Below are positions 8,064-16,682 of a DNA stretch of 64,000 bases, piece by piece. This stretch comes from Granulosicoccus sp. Lineage in GTDB: Bacteria; Pseudomonadota; Gammaproteobacteria; Granulosicoccales; Granulosicoccaceae. The position numbers were made by a program, and so were the translations under genes. Each line of letters begins with the position of its first letter. The stretch's first letter is position 1. Location of the stretch: positions 1-64,000 of the forward strand of contig JALZWO010000001.1 in assembly GCA_023300375.1 (NCBI GenBank). The letters run 5' to 3'. Below the pieces are notes generated by a model. It was not told the origin of the DNA and did no database searches. It saw only the letters and a list, made by a program, of their open reading frames with translations.

Positions 8064-8602
8064 GTTAAAGGTTCCTGTTGTAGCTGATCGATGACGGGCA
8101 AAATATGCGCTTCTAGATCACCGTCAAGCACGGGCCCCACATGTTTGTAACGGACTCTTCCCGAGCGATCTATAATGAAGGTTTCCGGCACCCCATATAC
8201 TCCCCAGTCCAATCCTACATCTCCTTGGTTATCGTCAAGCAAATGAGTAAAAGGATTACCTAACTGGCGCAGCCAACTTAAGGCATTATCCGCCTCATCT
8301 TTGTAGTTCAGCCCTACCAGTGGCACATCCCTCTGTGCGGCCAACTGCTTCAGATAAGGGTGCTCTGCAACACAAGGCCCACACCAACTAGCCCATACAT
8401 TGAGTACCCACACCTCACCCTTCATGGATTGACTATCAAAAATCCCATCAGATGCTGGCAACTTGGCGGAGGTAAATTGCGGCGAGAGTTTTCCAATTAA
8501 TGGAGAGGGTAATTCTGCTGGATCTAAAGATAGACCTTTAAACAAAAAGCCTGCGATTCCAAGAAACAGTACAAACGGCAGAAGTTTCAACCATGACGCC
8601 AT
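8060..8602 (-). CDS. ccmG: Periplasmic thiol:disulfide interchange protein CcmG/DsbE
   Basis: A 180-residue thioredoxin-fold protein anchored by an N-terminal membrane segment (residues 5-21). The active site is WCGPC with Cys74 and Cys77, and the cis-proline loop reads YGVPETFIID. CcmG keeps CcmH and apocytochrome c thiols reduced in the periplasm. The stop of ccmF and the start of ccmG overlap as TGATG, and the ccmG stop overlaps ccmH as ATGA, so the genes are translationally coupled. Confidence 0.93.
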   Translation of the reverse strand: MASWLKLLPFVLFLGIAGFLFKGLSLDPAELPSPLIGKLSPQFTSAKLPASDGIFDSQSMKGEVWVLNVWASWCGPCVAEHPYLKQLAAQRDVPLVGLNYKDEADNALSWLRQLGNPFTHLLDDNQGDVGLDWGVYGVPETFIIDRSGRVRYKHVGPVLDGDLEAHILPVIDQLQQEPLT

Positions 8603-10647
8603 CAGATTACATCGCCCTTACCCGCAGAATTCATCACAGGCGCTGTACTTGACGAGGGGCGTGCACTTGCTCCGCTTGCACCTGCGCCTGTATTGTTAGC
8701 ATATTGTGTTGCCTTCTGTGCCACCCTGCGATATCGACGATCTAGTGCCGCAAGCAAGCCGCCCATAGCCATGAATATTGTACCCAGCCAGATCCAACGA
8801 ATGAAAGGTTTGGTCTGGATGCGAACACTCCATGCTTGACCATCTTCTAGCGGTTCACCTAACGCAATAAACAAGTCACGTGTGAAGCCTGCGTCAATGC
8901 CGGCCTCTGTCATGGTGTCTCTTCTAACATCGTAGATTCGTTTCTGGGGTTTGATTTGCCCAATGAACTGCTCACCTTTGGTCACATTAAAAACGCCTTC
9001 GTAAGCATCAAAATTCGGCCCTCGAACCTCATCAATAGACGCCAACGAAAATGTGTATCCGCCAGCCTGATAAGTGTCGCTAGGTTCCATTCGCAACGTA
9101 TTTTCAGAAGTGTATATAGACGTTAATGCGATTCCAACAGTGAAAATAGCCAACCCTACATGCGCTGTACTCATACCCCAAAAGGCCGCAGGTGTATGCA
9201 TTACAGCCGACAGCCGTTTGCGTTTATTTCTGAACCTATGAACGATTCCATAGACAGTTGATGCCGTTATCCATACAGCCATAGCGATGGAGGCAGCTGC
9301 AGCTACGCTGAAGTATTCGAGAGTAGACGCTAACCCGAATCCCATAGCGATACTTATCACTGCCAAGCTGATGAGGCTTGCCTTGCGACCAGTGAGTTTG
9401 TCACGCTTCCAGTTCAACACCGCACCCACACCTACAACCAGCAAAATGGGCAGCATGAGCGGTACGAATACAGCATTAAAATATTGCTCACCTACCGAGA
9501 TTTTTCCAAGACTTAACGAATCAATGATTAACGGATACAAGGTGCCCAGAAGCACTGCAGCGCAAGCAACCACTAACAATATGTTGTTGAGCAACAATCC
9601 TGACTCGCGCGAGACCAATTCATAACTGGCTGTAGATTGCAGCTTGTTTGCACGTATGGCGAAGAGCAACAGCGAGCCGCCTATCACTACACCCAGAAAT
9701 AACAATATGTACAAACCACGCGTTGGATCAGACGCAAATGAATGCACTGATGTCAATACGCCCGAGCGCACTAGAAACGTTCCTAACAAACTCAGGGAAA
9801 ATGCCAGTACTGCAAGCAACACCGTCCACGCCTTGAAGACGCCTCGTTTTTCGGATGCTGCAAGAGAGTGAATAAGGGCTGTGCCCACTAACCACGGCAT
9901 AAAAGACGCATTTTCTACAGGATCCCAGAACCACCAGCCTCCCCAACCCAGTTCGTAGTAGGCCCAAAAGCTTCCCAAAGAAATCCCAATTGTAAGAAAC
10001 ATCCACGCTATGTTAGTCCACGGGCGCATCCAGCGAAGTGTGGCAGCATCGAGTTGCCCACCAATTAAAGCGGCAATGGCGAAAGCAAAGGCTACAGAGA
10101 ACCCGACGTAGCCCAGGTACAACATGGGCGGATGTATTGCCATACCCGGATCTTGCAACAAGGGATTAAGCGACGCACCGTCCAAGGGTATTGGAAACAT
10201 TCGTTCGAACGGGTTAGAGGTCAGTAAAATAAAAAGCAAAAAACCAATGCTGATAAAACCGAGAACCGACAAGACACGCGCCAATAAGACTTGCGGCAAC
10301 GACTTACTGAAGGCGGCAACCGCCCCCACCCAAAGAGCCGAAATAAAACACCAGAAAAGAATTGAACCTTCATGCCCACCCCAAACGCCAGAGATTTTAT
10401 ACACGAAGGGCAGACCTGAATTACTGGTGTTGGCCACATACAACACACTGAAATCGTTGCTAATAAAAGCCCACGTAAGGCAAGCGTACGACAAAGACAA
10501 CACGAACGCGTGTGCGCCTGCGGCAGGCCTAGCGATATCCATCCAACTACGTTGACCAGTGAAGCTTCCAATCATTGGCACCACAGCTAAGACTATAGCG
10601 GTACAAAGACCAAGTATTAATGCGAAATGTCCTAGCTCTGGAATCAT
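8602..10647 (-). CDS. ccmF: Haem lyase subunit CcmF
   Basis: A 681-residue polytopic membrane protein, close to the usual length. The tryptophan-rich WWD motif WGGWWFWDP lies at 235-243, after the conserved AIHPPMLYLGY block at 170-180. CcmF receives haem from holo-CcmE and, with CcmH, ligates it to apocytochrome c. The large periplasmic loop near the C-terminus (about 505-610) is in place. The C-terminus adds a 35-residue Ala/Gly/Ser tail. Both ends overlap neighbouring genes by a few bases. Confidence 0.95.
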   Translation of the reverse strand: MIPELGHFALILGLCTAIVLAVVPMIGSFTGQRSWMDIARPAAGAHAFVLSLSYACLTWAFISNDFSVLYVANTSNSGLPFVYKISGVWGGHEGSILFWCFISALWVGAVAAFSKSLPQVLLARVLSVLGFISIGFLLFILLTSNPFERMFPIPLDGASLNPLLQDPGMAIHPPMLYLGYVGFSVAFAFAIAALIGGQLDAATLRWMRPWTNIAWMFLTIGISLGSFWAYYELGWGGWWFWDPVENASFMPWLVGTALIHSLAASEKRGVFKAWTVLLAVLAFSLSLLGTFLVRSGVLTSVHSFASDPTRGLYILLFLGVVIGGSLLLFAIRANKLQSTASYELVSRESGLLLNNILLVVACAAVLLGTLYPLIIDSLSLGKISVGEQYFNAVFVPLMLPILLVVGVGAVLNWKRDKLTGRKASLISLAVISIAMGFGLASTLEYFSVAAAASIAMAVWITASTVYGIVHRFRNKRKRLSAVMHTPAAFWGMSTAHVGLAIFTVGIALTSIYTSENTLRMEPSDTYQAGGYTFSLASIDEVRGPNFDAYEGVFNVTKGEQFIGQIKPQKRIYDVRRDTMTEAGIDAGFTRDLFIALGEPLEDGQAWSVRIQTKPFIRWIWLGTIFMAMGGLLAALDRRYRRVAQKATQYANNTGAGASGASARPSSSTAPVMNSAGKGDVI

Positions 10648-11120
10648 GGCGATACCGTTGTCTTATTTTTGAATGTTGCTTCAGTCCCCGGCATATTGCC
10701 TGCCCGCTCTAGGGCGTCAGCAACTTCAAGAGGCATATAATTTTCGTCGTGTTTCGCCAGAACCTCTGTGGCGGTGAACTTGCCACTTGAGTCAATTGAA
10801 CCTAATGCCACAATGCCCTGCCCTTCACGGAACAGGTCTGGCAAAATTCCATCGAAACTCACAGCCACGCTCTGACCTAGATCAGTAAGCTGAAAATTAA
10901 CTTCTAGGCTATTTTGGTCGCGCGCAACACTGCCTTCAACCACCATACCTCCGATTCGGAATGGCGTACCCGCAGCCACATTTCCGGCAACCACGTCTGA
11001 AGGAGAATGAAACAGCATGATGTTGTCGCGGAAAGCATTAACGCCAAGAGCCGCTGCTACCCCAACGCCAGCCAGCATGAGGCTAACTAACATGAGTCGT
11101 TGTTTACGCTTAGGGGTCAT
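10644..11120 (-). CDS. ccmE: Haem chaperone CcmE
   Basis: A 158-residue protein with an N-terminal membrane anchor (residues 8-27) and the OB-fold domain. The haem-binding histidine is His124 within KHDENY, and the conserved tyrosine is Tyr128, as in the HXXXY form of the family. CcmE binds haem covalently in the periplasm and delivers it to CcmF. Its ATG overlaps the ccmD stop, and its stop overlaps the ccmF start, both as ATGA. Confidence 0.94.
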   Translation of the reverse strand: MTPKRKQRLMLVSLMLAGVGVAAALGVNAFRDNIMLFHSPSDVVAGNVAAGTPFRIGGMVVEGSVARDQNSLEVNFQLTDLGQSVAVSFDGILPDLFREGQGIVALGSIDSSGKFTATEVLAKHDENYMPLEVADALERAGNMPGTEATFKNKTTVSP

Positions 11121-11296
11121 TTTTGTCTTCGCGCCTGATGTTGCAAGGCTCTTTTAAACGATTGCTGCTGACTTTTGCGGAACTGAAATGAAGACCACAA
11201 GACTATGCCCATCAGCAACACAGCTGTGAGCGCGTACGAAGTCCAGACAAAGAAGGCGTAACCGCCCATGTGAAAAAATACGGCTACGCTATCCAT
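11117..11296 (-). CDS. ccmD: Haem exporter protein CcmD
   Basis: I chose the ATG at 11296 because it gives the usual short CcmD (59 residues): one membrane segment beginning near HMGGYAFFVW and a basic, Gln-rich tail. A longer open frame reaches 11350 but only through non-homologous sequence inside ccmC. CcmD helps release holo-CcmE from the CcmABC complex. It overlaps the end of ccmC by 8 bases and ccmE by 4. Confidence 0.88.
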   Translation of the reverse strand: MDSVAVFFHMGGYAFFVWTSYALTAVLLMGIVLWSSFQFRKSQQQSFKRALQHQARRQK

Positions 11297-12035
11297 TGGT
11301 ACGTTCTCCGGCAAGCGCCGCCACCCAAGACGACCTAGCTTCGCGCTCAAGAATGAGTGTTCTGACGCGCACCATCAAATTGAAGAAGTAGAGCGTCTGA
11401 AATGCAAACACCATGATTAATAGAGGCCTGAGCATAGAGATATGCATAGACGGCTTGTCAAATTTAGTAATACTGGCTGGTTGATGCAATGTGTTCCACC
11501 ATTCGACAGAAAAGTGAATGATCGGGATATTAACCACCCCCACAACGGCCAGAATGGCGGCAGCTCTTGCCGCACCCTGCTGCGTCTCCATCGCACCGCG
11601 CAAGGCAATGTAGCCGAGGTAGAGGAACAGCAAAACAAGCTCTGAAGTGAGCCTTGCGTCCCAAATCCACCAAGTGCCCCACATGGGCTTGCCCCAAAAC
11701 GAACCGGTGAGTAACGCCACTGCCGTAAAAGCTGCGCCGATTGGCGCTGAAGCCACGGCCACCACGTCAGCGATCTTTAGACGCCAAATTAGGAACACCG
11801 CACTGGAAATCGCCATGACCATGTAAACAAACATGGACATCCAGGCAGCAGGCACATGAATGAAAATAATGCGATAGCTGTCGCCTTGCTCATAGTCGGC
11901 AGGGGCTACCACCAACCCAAGGTACAAACCGATCAGCAACGACAATACGCACGCACCCGCTAACAAGGGGCTCAAAATCCCCGCAACGCGGTACATGAAC
12001 GGTGGCGATCCGAATTTATGAATCCACTTGAACAA
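11289..12035 (-). CDS. ccmC: Haem-handling membrane protein CcmC
   Basis: A 248-residue, six-helix protein with the WWD motif WGTWWIWD at 119-126 and the periplasmic IHVPAAW block at 59-65. CcmC presents haem to CcmE. The start is a TTG: the residues that follow (FKWIHKFGSPPF) match the usual N-terminus of the family, while the first ATG, 13 codons later, would remove it. It is separated from ccmB by 184 bases, the only real gap in the cluster. Confidence 0.93.
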   Translation of the reverse strand: MFKWIHKFGSPPFMYRVAGILSPLLAGACVLSLLIGLYLGLVVAPADYEQGDSYRIIFIHVPAAWMSMFVYMVMAISSAVFLIWRLKIADVVAVASAPIGAAFTAVALLTGSFWGKPMWGTWWIWDARLTSELVLLFLYLGYIALRGAMETQQGAARAAAILAVVGVVNIPIIHFSVEWWNTLHQPASITKFDKPSMHISMLRPLLIMVFAFQTLYFFNLMVRVRTLILEREARSSWVAALAGERTNG

Positions 12036-12219
12036 TGCTTTTTTAGCTCTAATCTGAGACGACTCTGTATTCTAACGTTTTACGTCAATCGTCGGTTACC
12101 GGACGCTGAAGTAACTGGGTATTTTTGTTCGAATTAACCATGAGGAATCATCGACATTTCAAGCGGTTCGGGTATCTTTATTCACAGGCAAAACCTGCGC
12201 CGAAGTAAAATCTCTTGTG

Positions 12220-12936
12220 TTAGCGCCCGACAGAGACCCCAACGCGCAAGGCTGCTGCAATAGCCAAGGGAGCTAAAGACACCGCTAAGGCCAAAACGGC
12301 CGCCAATACTGAAATTTGCGTTGATATAGGCAAACCCATGCTAGACGAGGAGACAGCCCCACTGCCAAATATGAGTACAGGAACAGTCAGCGGCAATACC
12401 AATAGTGACAACAAAACGCCACCTTGGTTCACGCTCACAATTAGTGCGGCACCTATGGCGCCAATGAAACTCAATGACAGCGTGCCTATCGCTAAGCTGA
12501 TAACCAGCACCCCGTAAGCCGATGAGGGCATTTGCATCACCAAAGCCAACAATGGAGACAAGAGCACTAACGGTAATCCGCCTGTACTCCAATGCGCTAG
12601 CACCTTGGCGATCACTATCACGCTTAGGGGTTGACCACTGATCACTAACTGCTCTAGAGTGCCGTCGTTGAAATCGTGAGCGAACAGCGAGTCTAGTGAC
12701 AACATCATGGACAGTAGAGCACTCACCCAGATAATTCCCGGAGCAATCGTTGCCAGCGTTTGCGGCCCCGGGCCAATACCCAGTGGAAACAACGAGACAA
12801 CAATGACAAAAAAGAACAACGTATTGAGCCATTGACCTACAGAGCGCATAGCCAGCGTCAGATCCCGTCGATACACTCGCCAGAACACTCGACTTAAACT
12901 GATATCAGTGCGCGGTGGGTGCGAAGAATCACTCAT
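12220..12936 (-). CDS. ccmB: Haem exporter permease CcmB
   Basis: A 238-residue, six-helix membrane protein of the CcmB family. The N-terminus (about 30 residues) is cytoplasmic, and the segment FNDGTLEQLVISGQPL matches the conserved cytoplasmic loop. With CcmA and CcmC it forms the ABC-type complex that releases holo-CcmE. Its ATG overlaps the ccmA stop as ATGA. Confidence 0.92.
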   Translation of the reverse strand: MSDSSHPPRTDISLSRVFWRVYRRDLTLAMRSVGQWLNTLFFFVIVVSLFPLGIGPGPQTLATIAPGIIWVSALLSMMLSLDSLFAHDFNDGTLEQLVISGQPLSVIVIAKVLAHWSTGGLPLVLLSPLLALVMQMPSSAYGVLVISLAIGTLSLSFIGAIGAALIVSVNQGGVLLSLLVLPLTVPVLIFGSGAVSSSSMGLPISTQISVLAAVLALAVSLAPLAIAAALRVGVSVGR

Positions 12937-13574
12937 TCGGCGCCACCAAGCTCGATGGTGCTCACTGAAATATCATCAAATGACAGAGGTTGATGCGTGG
13001 TGAAGACCACCGCGCCACCCTGTGAAGCATGCTTGGTAATCTGTTCGCGCACCCACGCCGAACCTTGAGCATCCAGTGAGGTCAAGGGTTCATCCAAAAC
13101 CCACAGCCTGGCCTGCTGCAGTTGCAAACGAGATAGATTAATCCGCCGCTTCTGGCCAGCAGAGAGCGCGGCGCTTGGCAAATCTATACGGTCGCTAATG
13201 CCTAGCTCATCGAGCACTTGCACAACATCAGCACGACAATCATCAGGTAGCTCAGGACATAAGGTTTTTATATTTTCCAGAGGTGTAAGCCCTGGACTAA
13301 TTCCCGGTTTATGCCCCAAGTACAGCAGCTCTGCATAGAGCCCATCACGCGCGCGAGCAAAGGGCTGTCCGCACCAAAAAACCTCCCCCTCATCAAATTC
13401 TGCAAGACCAATCAGTGCTCTGAGCAACGTGGTCTTGCCACAGCCATTGGTGCCCTGTATTTGCAGAACATCACCTGCATGTAGTTGTACATCCAGCTCA
13501 TCCATTAGCAGGTTGTCACCGCGCCATATCGTAATGCCTTTTGCTTCAAGCAAAAGCTCTACTGACTCACTCAT
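12933..13574 (-). CDS. ccmA: Cytochrome c biogenesis ATPase CcmA
   Basis: An ABC ATPase of about 213 residues with Walker A GTNGCGKTT, signature LSAGQKRR and Walker B LWVLDEP, in the order and spacing of CcmA. Its ATP hydrolysis drives release of haem-loaded CcmE from CcmCD. I prefer the ATG at 13574; a TTG four codons earlier is also possible. It is the first ccm gene, 20 bases after the DUF1285 gene, so transcription probably enters from upstream. Confidence 0.92.
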   Translation of the reverse strand: MSESVELLLEAKGITIWRGDNLLMDELDVQLHAGDVLQIQGTNGCGKTTLLRALIGLAEFDEGEVFWCGQPFARARDGLYAELLYLGHKPGISPGLTPLENIKTLCPELPDDCRADVVQVLDELGISDRIDLPSAALSAGQKRRINLSRLQLQQARLWVLDEPLTSLDAQGSAWVREQITKHASQGGAVVFTTHQPLSFDDISVSTIELGGAE

Positions 13575-13594
13575 AGTTCTTGGCAATCACTCGC

Positions 13595-14152
13595 TTAGTT
13601 GGGTGCCGGCTCTGACAACGGCATGAAGACACCACTGGATTCTACTCCAAGCACACCCCCACGCTCCTCAGCCCAATCAGCTAATTGATAGAAAACGGGA
13701 CGCAGTAGTAACGCTCGCAACCTATCGCGAACAACGACATAAGGCGCAGGCTCACCATCAGGAACCTTATACTCAACTTTAATCGTGTGGTTTGCATCTG
13801 CCACGACCTGTTCGCCCACATTGGTGGTGAATACCAGTGTAGTGGCTAAGGGGGCACCATGACGCTCAACCAACACGCAGGTGAACGGCGCATCGTCAAC
13901 ACAAATTCGAAGCCGTTCTTGCGGCGTCACCAGATAGGTACATCCATCATCATCTACGCGCAAGACAGAAGAGAAAAGCTTCACCATACGCTCACGCTCA
14001 ATACGTGAACCACCGTAATACCATTCTCCGTTGCGTGCTATGCGAATGTCGATATCACGCGTGCTTGTGGGATGCCAGTCGTGAACCGGCGGTAGGCTTT
14101 GTGAACTTATCATTTGCTCAATGATGTTCAGTTGACTGTCGTTTGCACTCAT
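13595..14152 (-). CDS. DUF1285 family protein
   Basis: A 185-residue soluble protein. The segments RNGEWYYGGSRIERERMVKLFSS and YLVTPQE are, as I recall them, hallmarks of the DUF1285 family, small proteins of unknown function in proteobacteria. No catalytic motif is recognised. Its start lies 2 bases after the stop of the PaaK-like ligase and its stop 20 bases before ccmA, so it bridges the transporter/ligase genes and the ccm cluster. Confidence 0.8.
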   Translation of the reverse strand: MSANDSQLNIIEQMISSQSLPPVHDWHPTSTRDIDIRIARNGEWYYGGSRIERERMVKLFSSVLRVDDDGCTYLVTPQERLRICVDDAPFTCVLVERHGAPLATTLVFTTNVGEQVVADANHTIKVEYKVPDGEPAPYVVVRDRLRALLLRPVFYQLADWAEERGGVLGVESSGVFMPLSEPAPN

Positions 14153-14154
14153 AT

Positions 14155-15417
14155 TTAATCAGGCGTACCACGTTGATCGTCAACGACGATCCCATCATCA
14201 GGTAAAGCATCAACAATGACCACGCTTCCAGATAAGCCAGTCGCCTTTTTCAGTGTTGCTTCTACCGCCGTCGCAAGCTCAGTACCCGAGATTTGCGATG
14301 CAGATTGTGAAGCATCAGCAAGCGTCACATTAAGTGTCATTACATCGCGATCATTCACACGAGACACCATTAAACGCCAACGCACCAACTCAGGGTGTTG
14401 CTTATTTAATGAAGCAAATTGAAGAGGATCGACAAACATGCCTTTAACCTTCACGCGTTGATCAGCTCGCCCCATCCACCCTGCTAGTCGCATATTGGTT
14501 CTTCCACACGGGCTTGTCTGCGTAACTTGCCGAGACAGATCGCCTGTTCCAAATCGCACAAGTGGATAATCTGGGTGCAAGCGTGTCACCACAATTTCAC
14601 CTACCTCTCCGGGTGTCACGGGCGTACCCGTACCGGGCACAAGGATTTCCACAATGAGACCTTCATTGACCACCATGCCAGTCACTATTTCATCACCTTT
14701 GCAACTTTCGTAGGAAATTACGCCCAGATCAGCCGTGGCGTAACATTGCATAACCTTAATACCCTGCTCTTGATAGCGTTCGCGCATAGCGGGAAAAAGA
14801 GCACCGCCTGATACCAACGCACGTTGAATGTGTTCTAAGGGCTTACCTTCTTTTTGAGCATGATCGAGCATGACTTGTAAGTAATCTGGCGTGCCTACGT
14901 ACACACTCGCCGCTGTGTGTCGCATCGCCTCAACTTGGCCCTGCGTATTTCCCACTCCGGCAGGAAATACAATGCAACCCAACGCGCGAGCGGCCTCATC
15001 CAGAATGAATCCACCCGGAGTGAGGTGATAGGAGAATGCATTGTGTACTTTGTCGCCAGCGCGAATACCTGCTGCATGCAAAGCTCTAGCGCCTTGCCAT
15101 GGATCGGCACCCGGCAGCTGGGGTTCCCACACAGGACCTGGCGACATGAATATCCGCATGCCATTTAAAGCTGCCTCACGAACAAACCCACCAAAAGGGG
15201 GTTTAATCTGTTGAGCGGTTATCAGATCGTTTTTGCGTAGCACCGGCAACTCGCTTAAGGCCTCGCGGGAATTGACTTCCTGCAATTCATACCCGGCAAG
15301 ATGTGCGGCTAAGCCCTTACACTGTGCAGCGCAGGCAGACAGGCGAGCCCCGAAATTTCTGAAAAGGGAGGCTTCTCTTGCTGCAGCAGTTTGAATGTCA
15401 GAGTCGTCGTACATCAT
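14155..15417 (-). CDS. Phenylacetate-CoA ligase-like AMP-forming enzyme
   Basis: A 420-residue protein of the PaaK branch of adenylate-forming ligases. Visible marks are the AxxGGALFPAMRERY-type block after residue 200, CYATADLG, the FGTGDLS motif and GRADQRVKVKGMFVDP. The C-terminal A10 region, where these enzymes usually have DGK with the catalytic lysine, reads DGIVVDDQR, so the lysine seems replaced by isoleucine. The substrate is probably an aromatic or other carboxylic acid, judged only by family and by the ABC transporter genes upstream. The DUF1285 gene follows after 2 bases. Confidence 0.78.
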   Translation of the reverse strand: MMYDDSDIQTAAAREASLFRNFGARLSACAAQCKGLAAHLAGYELQEVNSREALSELPVLRKNDLITAQQIKPPFGGFVREAALNGMRIFMSPGPVWEPQLPGADPWQGARALHAAGIRAGDKVHNAFSYHLTPGGFILDEAARALGCIVFPAGVGNTQGQVEAMRHTAASVYVGTPDYLQVMLDHAQKEGKPLEHIQRALVSGGALFPAMRERYQEQGIKVMQCYATADLGVISYESCKGDEIVTGMVVNEGLIVEILVPGTGTPVTPGEVGEIVVTRLHPDYPLVRFGTGDLSRQVTQTSPCGRTNMRLAGWMGRADQRVKVKGMFVDPLQFASLNKQHPELVRWRLMVSRVNDRDVMTLNVTLADASQSASQISGTELATAVEATLKKATGLSGSVVIVDALPDDGIVVDDQRGTPD

Positions 15418-15677
15418 GCAAGGTCTTCAATCACGGGTGAACTCACCCTAGTGTTGCATAAAATACGATTAGAGACGCTTATAGAGCTATCTATTAGTGA
15501 ATCGCACTTACCTAAGCTTGCCACCTTGGATTCTTAGCCTTCGCTGGAATGAGGTGTACTTACATTCTGGCTACTATCAGTGCCATTCATCTATCAGTAC
15601 TAGAAGTGGCCCCACTATGCGGGATATTTACTCGATAGAGCCTGACGCTGGCCTACAGACCCAAGATCGAATTTGAA

Positions 15678-16529
15678 TCAAGCCAACCAACGCTTACGTC
15701 GTTTGTAATGTTTGACGTTGCGAAAACTTCGCCGCCCCTCACCACCAGTCCCTAGATAGAACTCTTTGACATCACTGTTTTCGCGCAACTCCTCGCCCGT
15801 TCCATCAAGCACTACACGACCTGACTCCAGAATGTAGCCATAGGTGGCATAGCGCAATGCGATGTTCGTGTTCTGCTCAGCCAGTAAGAATGACACACCC
15901 GTATCTCTATTAAGCTGTTTGACGATTTCAAAAATCTCCTCGACCAATTGTGGCGCTAAACCCATGGAGGGTTCATCGAGCAAAATCATCGACGGCTTGG
16001 ACATCAGAGCACGCCCAATAGCACACATCTGCTGCTCACCACCAGAGGTATACCCCGCCTGACTGGCACGACGCTCTCGCAATCTTGGAAAATAGTCGTA
16101 CACCATCTCCATATCTTGCTTAATGGCTTTGTTACCATCTTTACGCGTAAAGGCACCGGTCAGCAAATTTTCTTCGATGCTTAAATGGCCGAAACAGTGT
16201 CGGCCTTCCATCACCTGAATACAACCACGGCGCACCAGTTGGTTTGGGGACAAAGACTGTACTTGTTCACCTTTGAATTCAATCGTGCCTTTAGTGACTT
16301 CGCCCCGCTCAGCCCCTAACAGATTAGAAATGGCCTTGAGGGTGGTTGTCTTGCCAGCGCCATTAGCACCTAAAATAGCAACGATGCCGCCTTCGGGTAC
16401 ATTCAACGACACGCCTTTCAGCACCAGAATAACGTGATCATAAATGACCTCAATATTGTTAACACTGAGAATGTTTTTGACGCCACGATCAGCGTCCGCT
16501 TTGTTAATTGTGGTGTCAGATGATTGCAT
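15678..16529 (-). CDS. LIV-type ABC transporter ATPase (LivF-like)
   Basis: A 283-residue ATPase with Walker A GANGAGKTT, the signature region YTSGGEQQMCAIGRALM and Walker B MILLDEPSMGLAP. This places it with LivF proteins of branched-chain amino acid-type importers. It is longer than E. coli LivF at both ends; the basic C-terminal tail (SFRNVKHYKRRKRW) is typical of the subgroup found beside CoA-ligase genes. It pairs with the LivG-like ATPase at 20087-20935. A perfect hairpin separates it from the binding-protein gene, and a 260-base gap precedes the PaaK-like gene. Confidence 0.9.
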   Translation of the reverse strand: MQSSDTTINKADADRGVKNILSVNNIEVIYDHVILVLKGVSLNVPEGGIVAILGANGAGKTTTLKAISNLLGAERGEVTKGTIEFKGEQVQSLSPNQLVRRGCIQVMEGRHCFGHLSIEENLLTGAFTRKDGNKAIKQDMEMVYDYFPRLRERRASQAGYTSGGEQQMCAIGRALMSKPSMILLDEPSMGLAPQLVEEIFEIVKQLNRDTGVSFLLAEQNTNIALRYATYGYILESGRVVLDGTGEELRENSDVKEFYLGTGGEGRRSFRNVKHYKRRKRWLA

Positions 16530-16627
16530 AAAGGGTTGTCAGCACTCACTTAAAAAATGCGCTGACAGAACGAATCACTATTCGCCCTGCCAGCAGTATT
16601 GCGTAGGTTTCTATCTTTGCAAATTAG

Positions 16628-16655
16628 ATGGCTAGTTAGAGCACTAACTAGCCAT
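16628..16655 (-). terminator. Perfect hairpin between binding-protein and ATPase genes
   Basis: A 12-base-pair perfect stem (ATGGCTAGTTAG and its complement) with a 4-base loop, 28 bases after the stop of the binding-protein gene. In the transcribed direction it is followed by CTAATTTGC, so it is not a full T-run terminator. Such hairpins after binding-protein genes usually attenuate read-through or protect the upstream mRNA, raising binding protein over ATPase; that role is inferred here. Confidence 0.6.
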
Positions 16656-16682
16656 TTAACTAGCATCAAACCAAACAGCTCA

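Noticed and set aside
10124-10555. A 143-codon plus-strand frame inside ccmF.
   Set aside because: It lies wholly opposite conserved CcmF membrane segments and has no recognisable domain.
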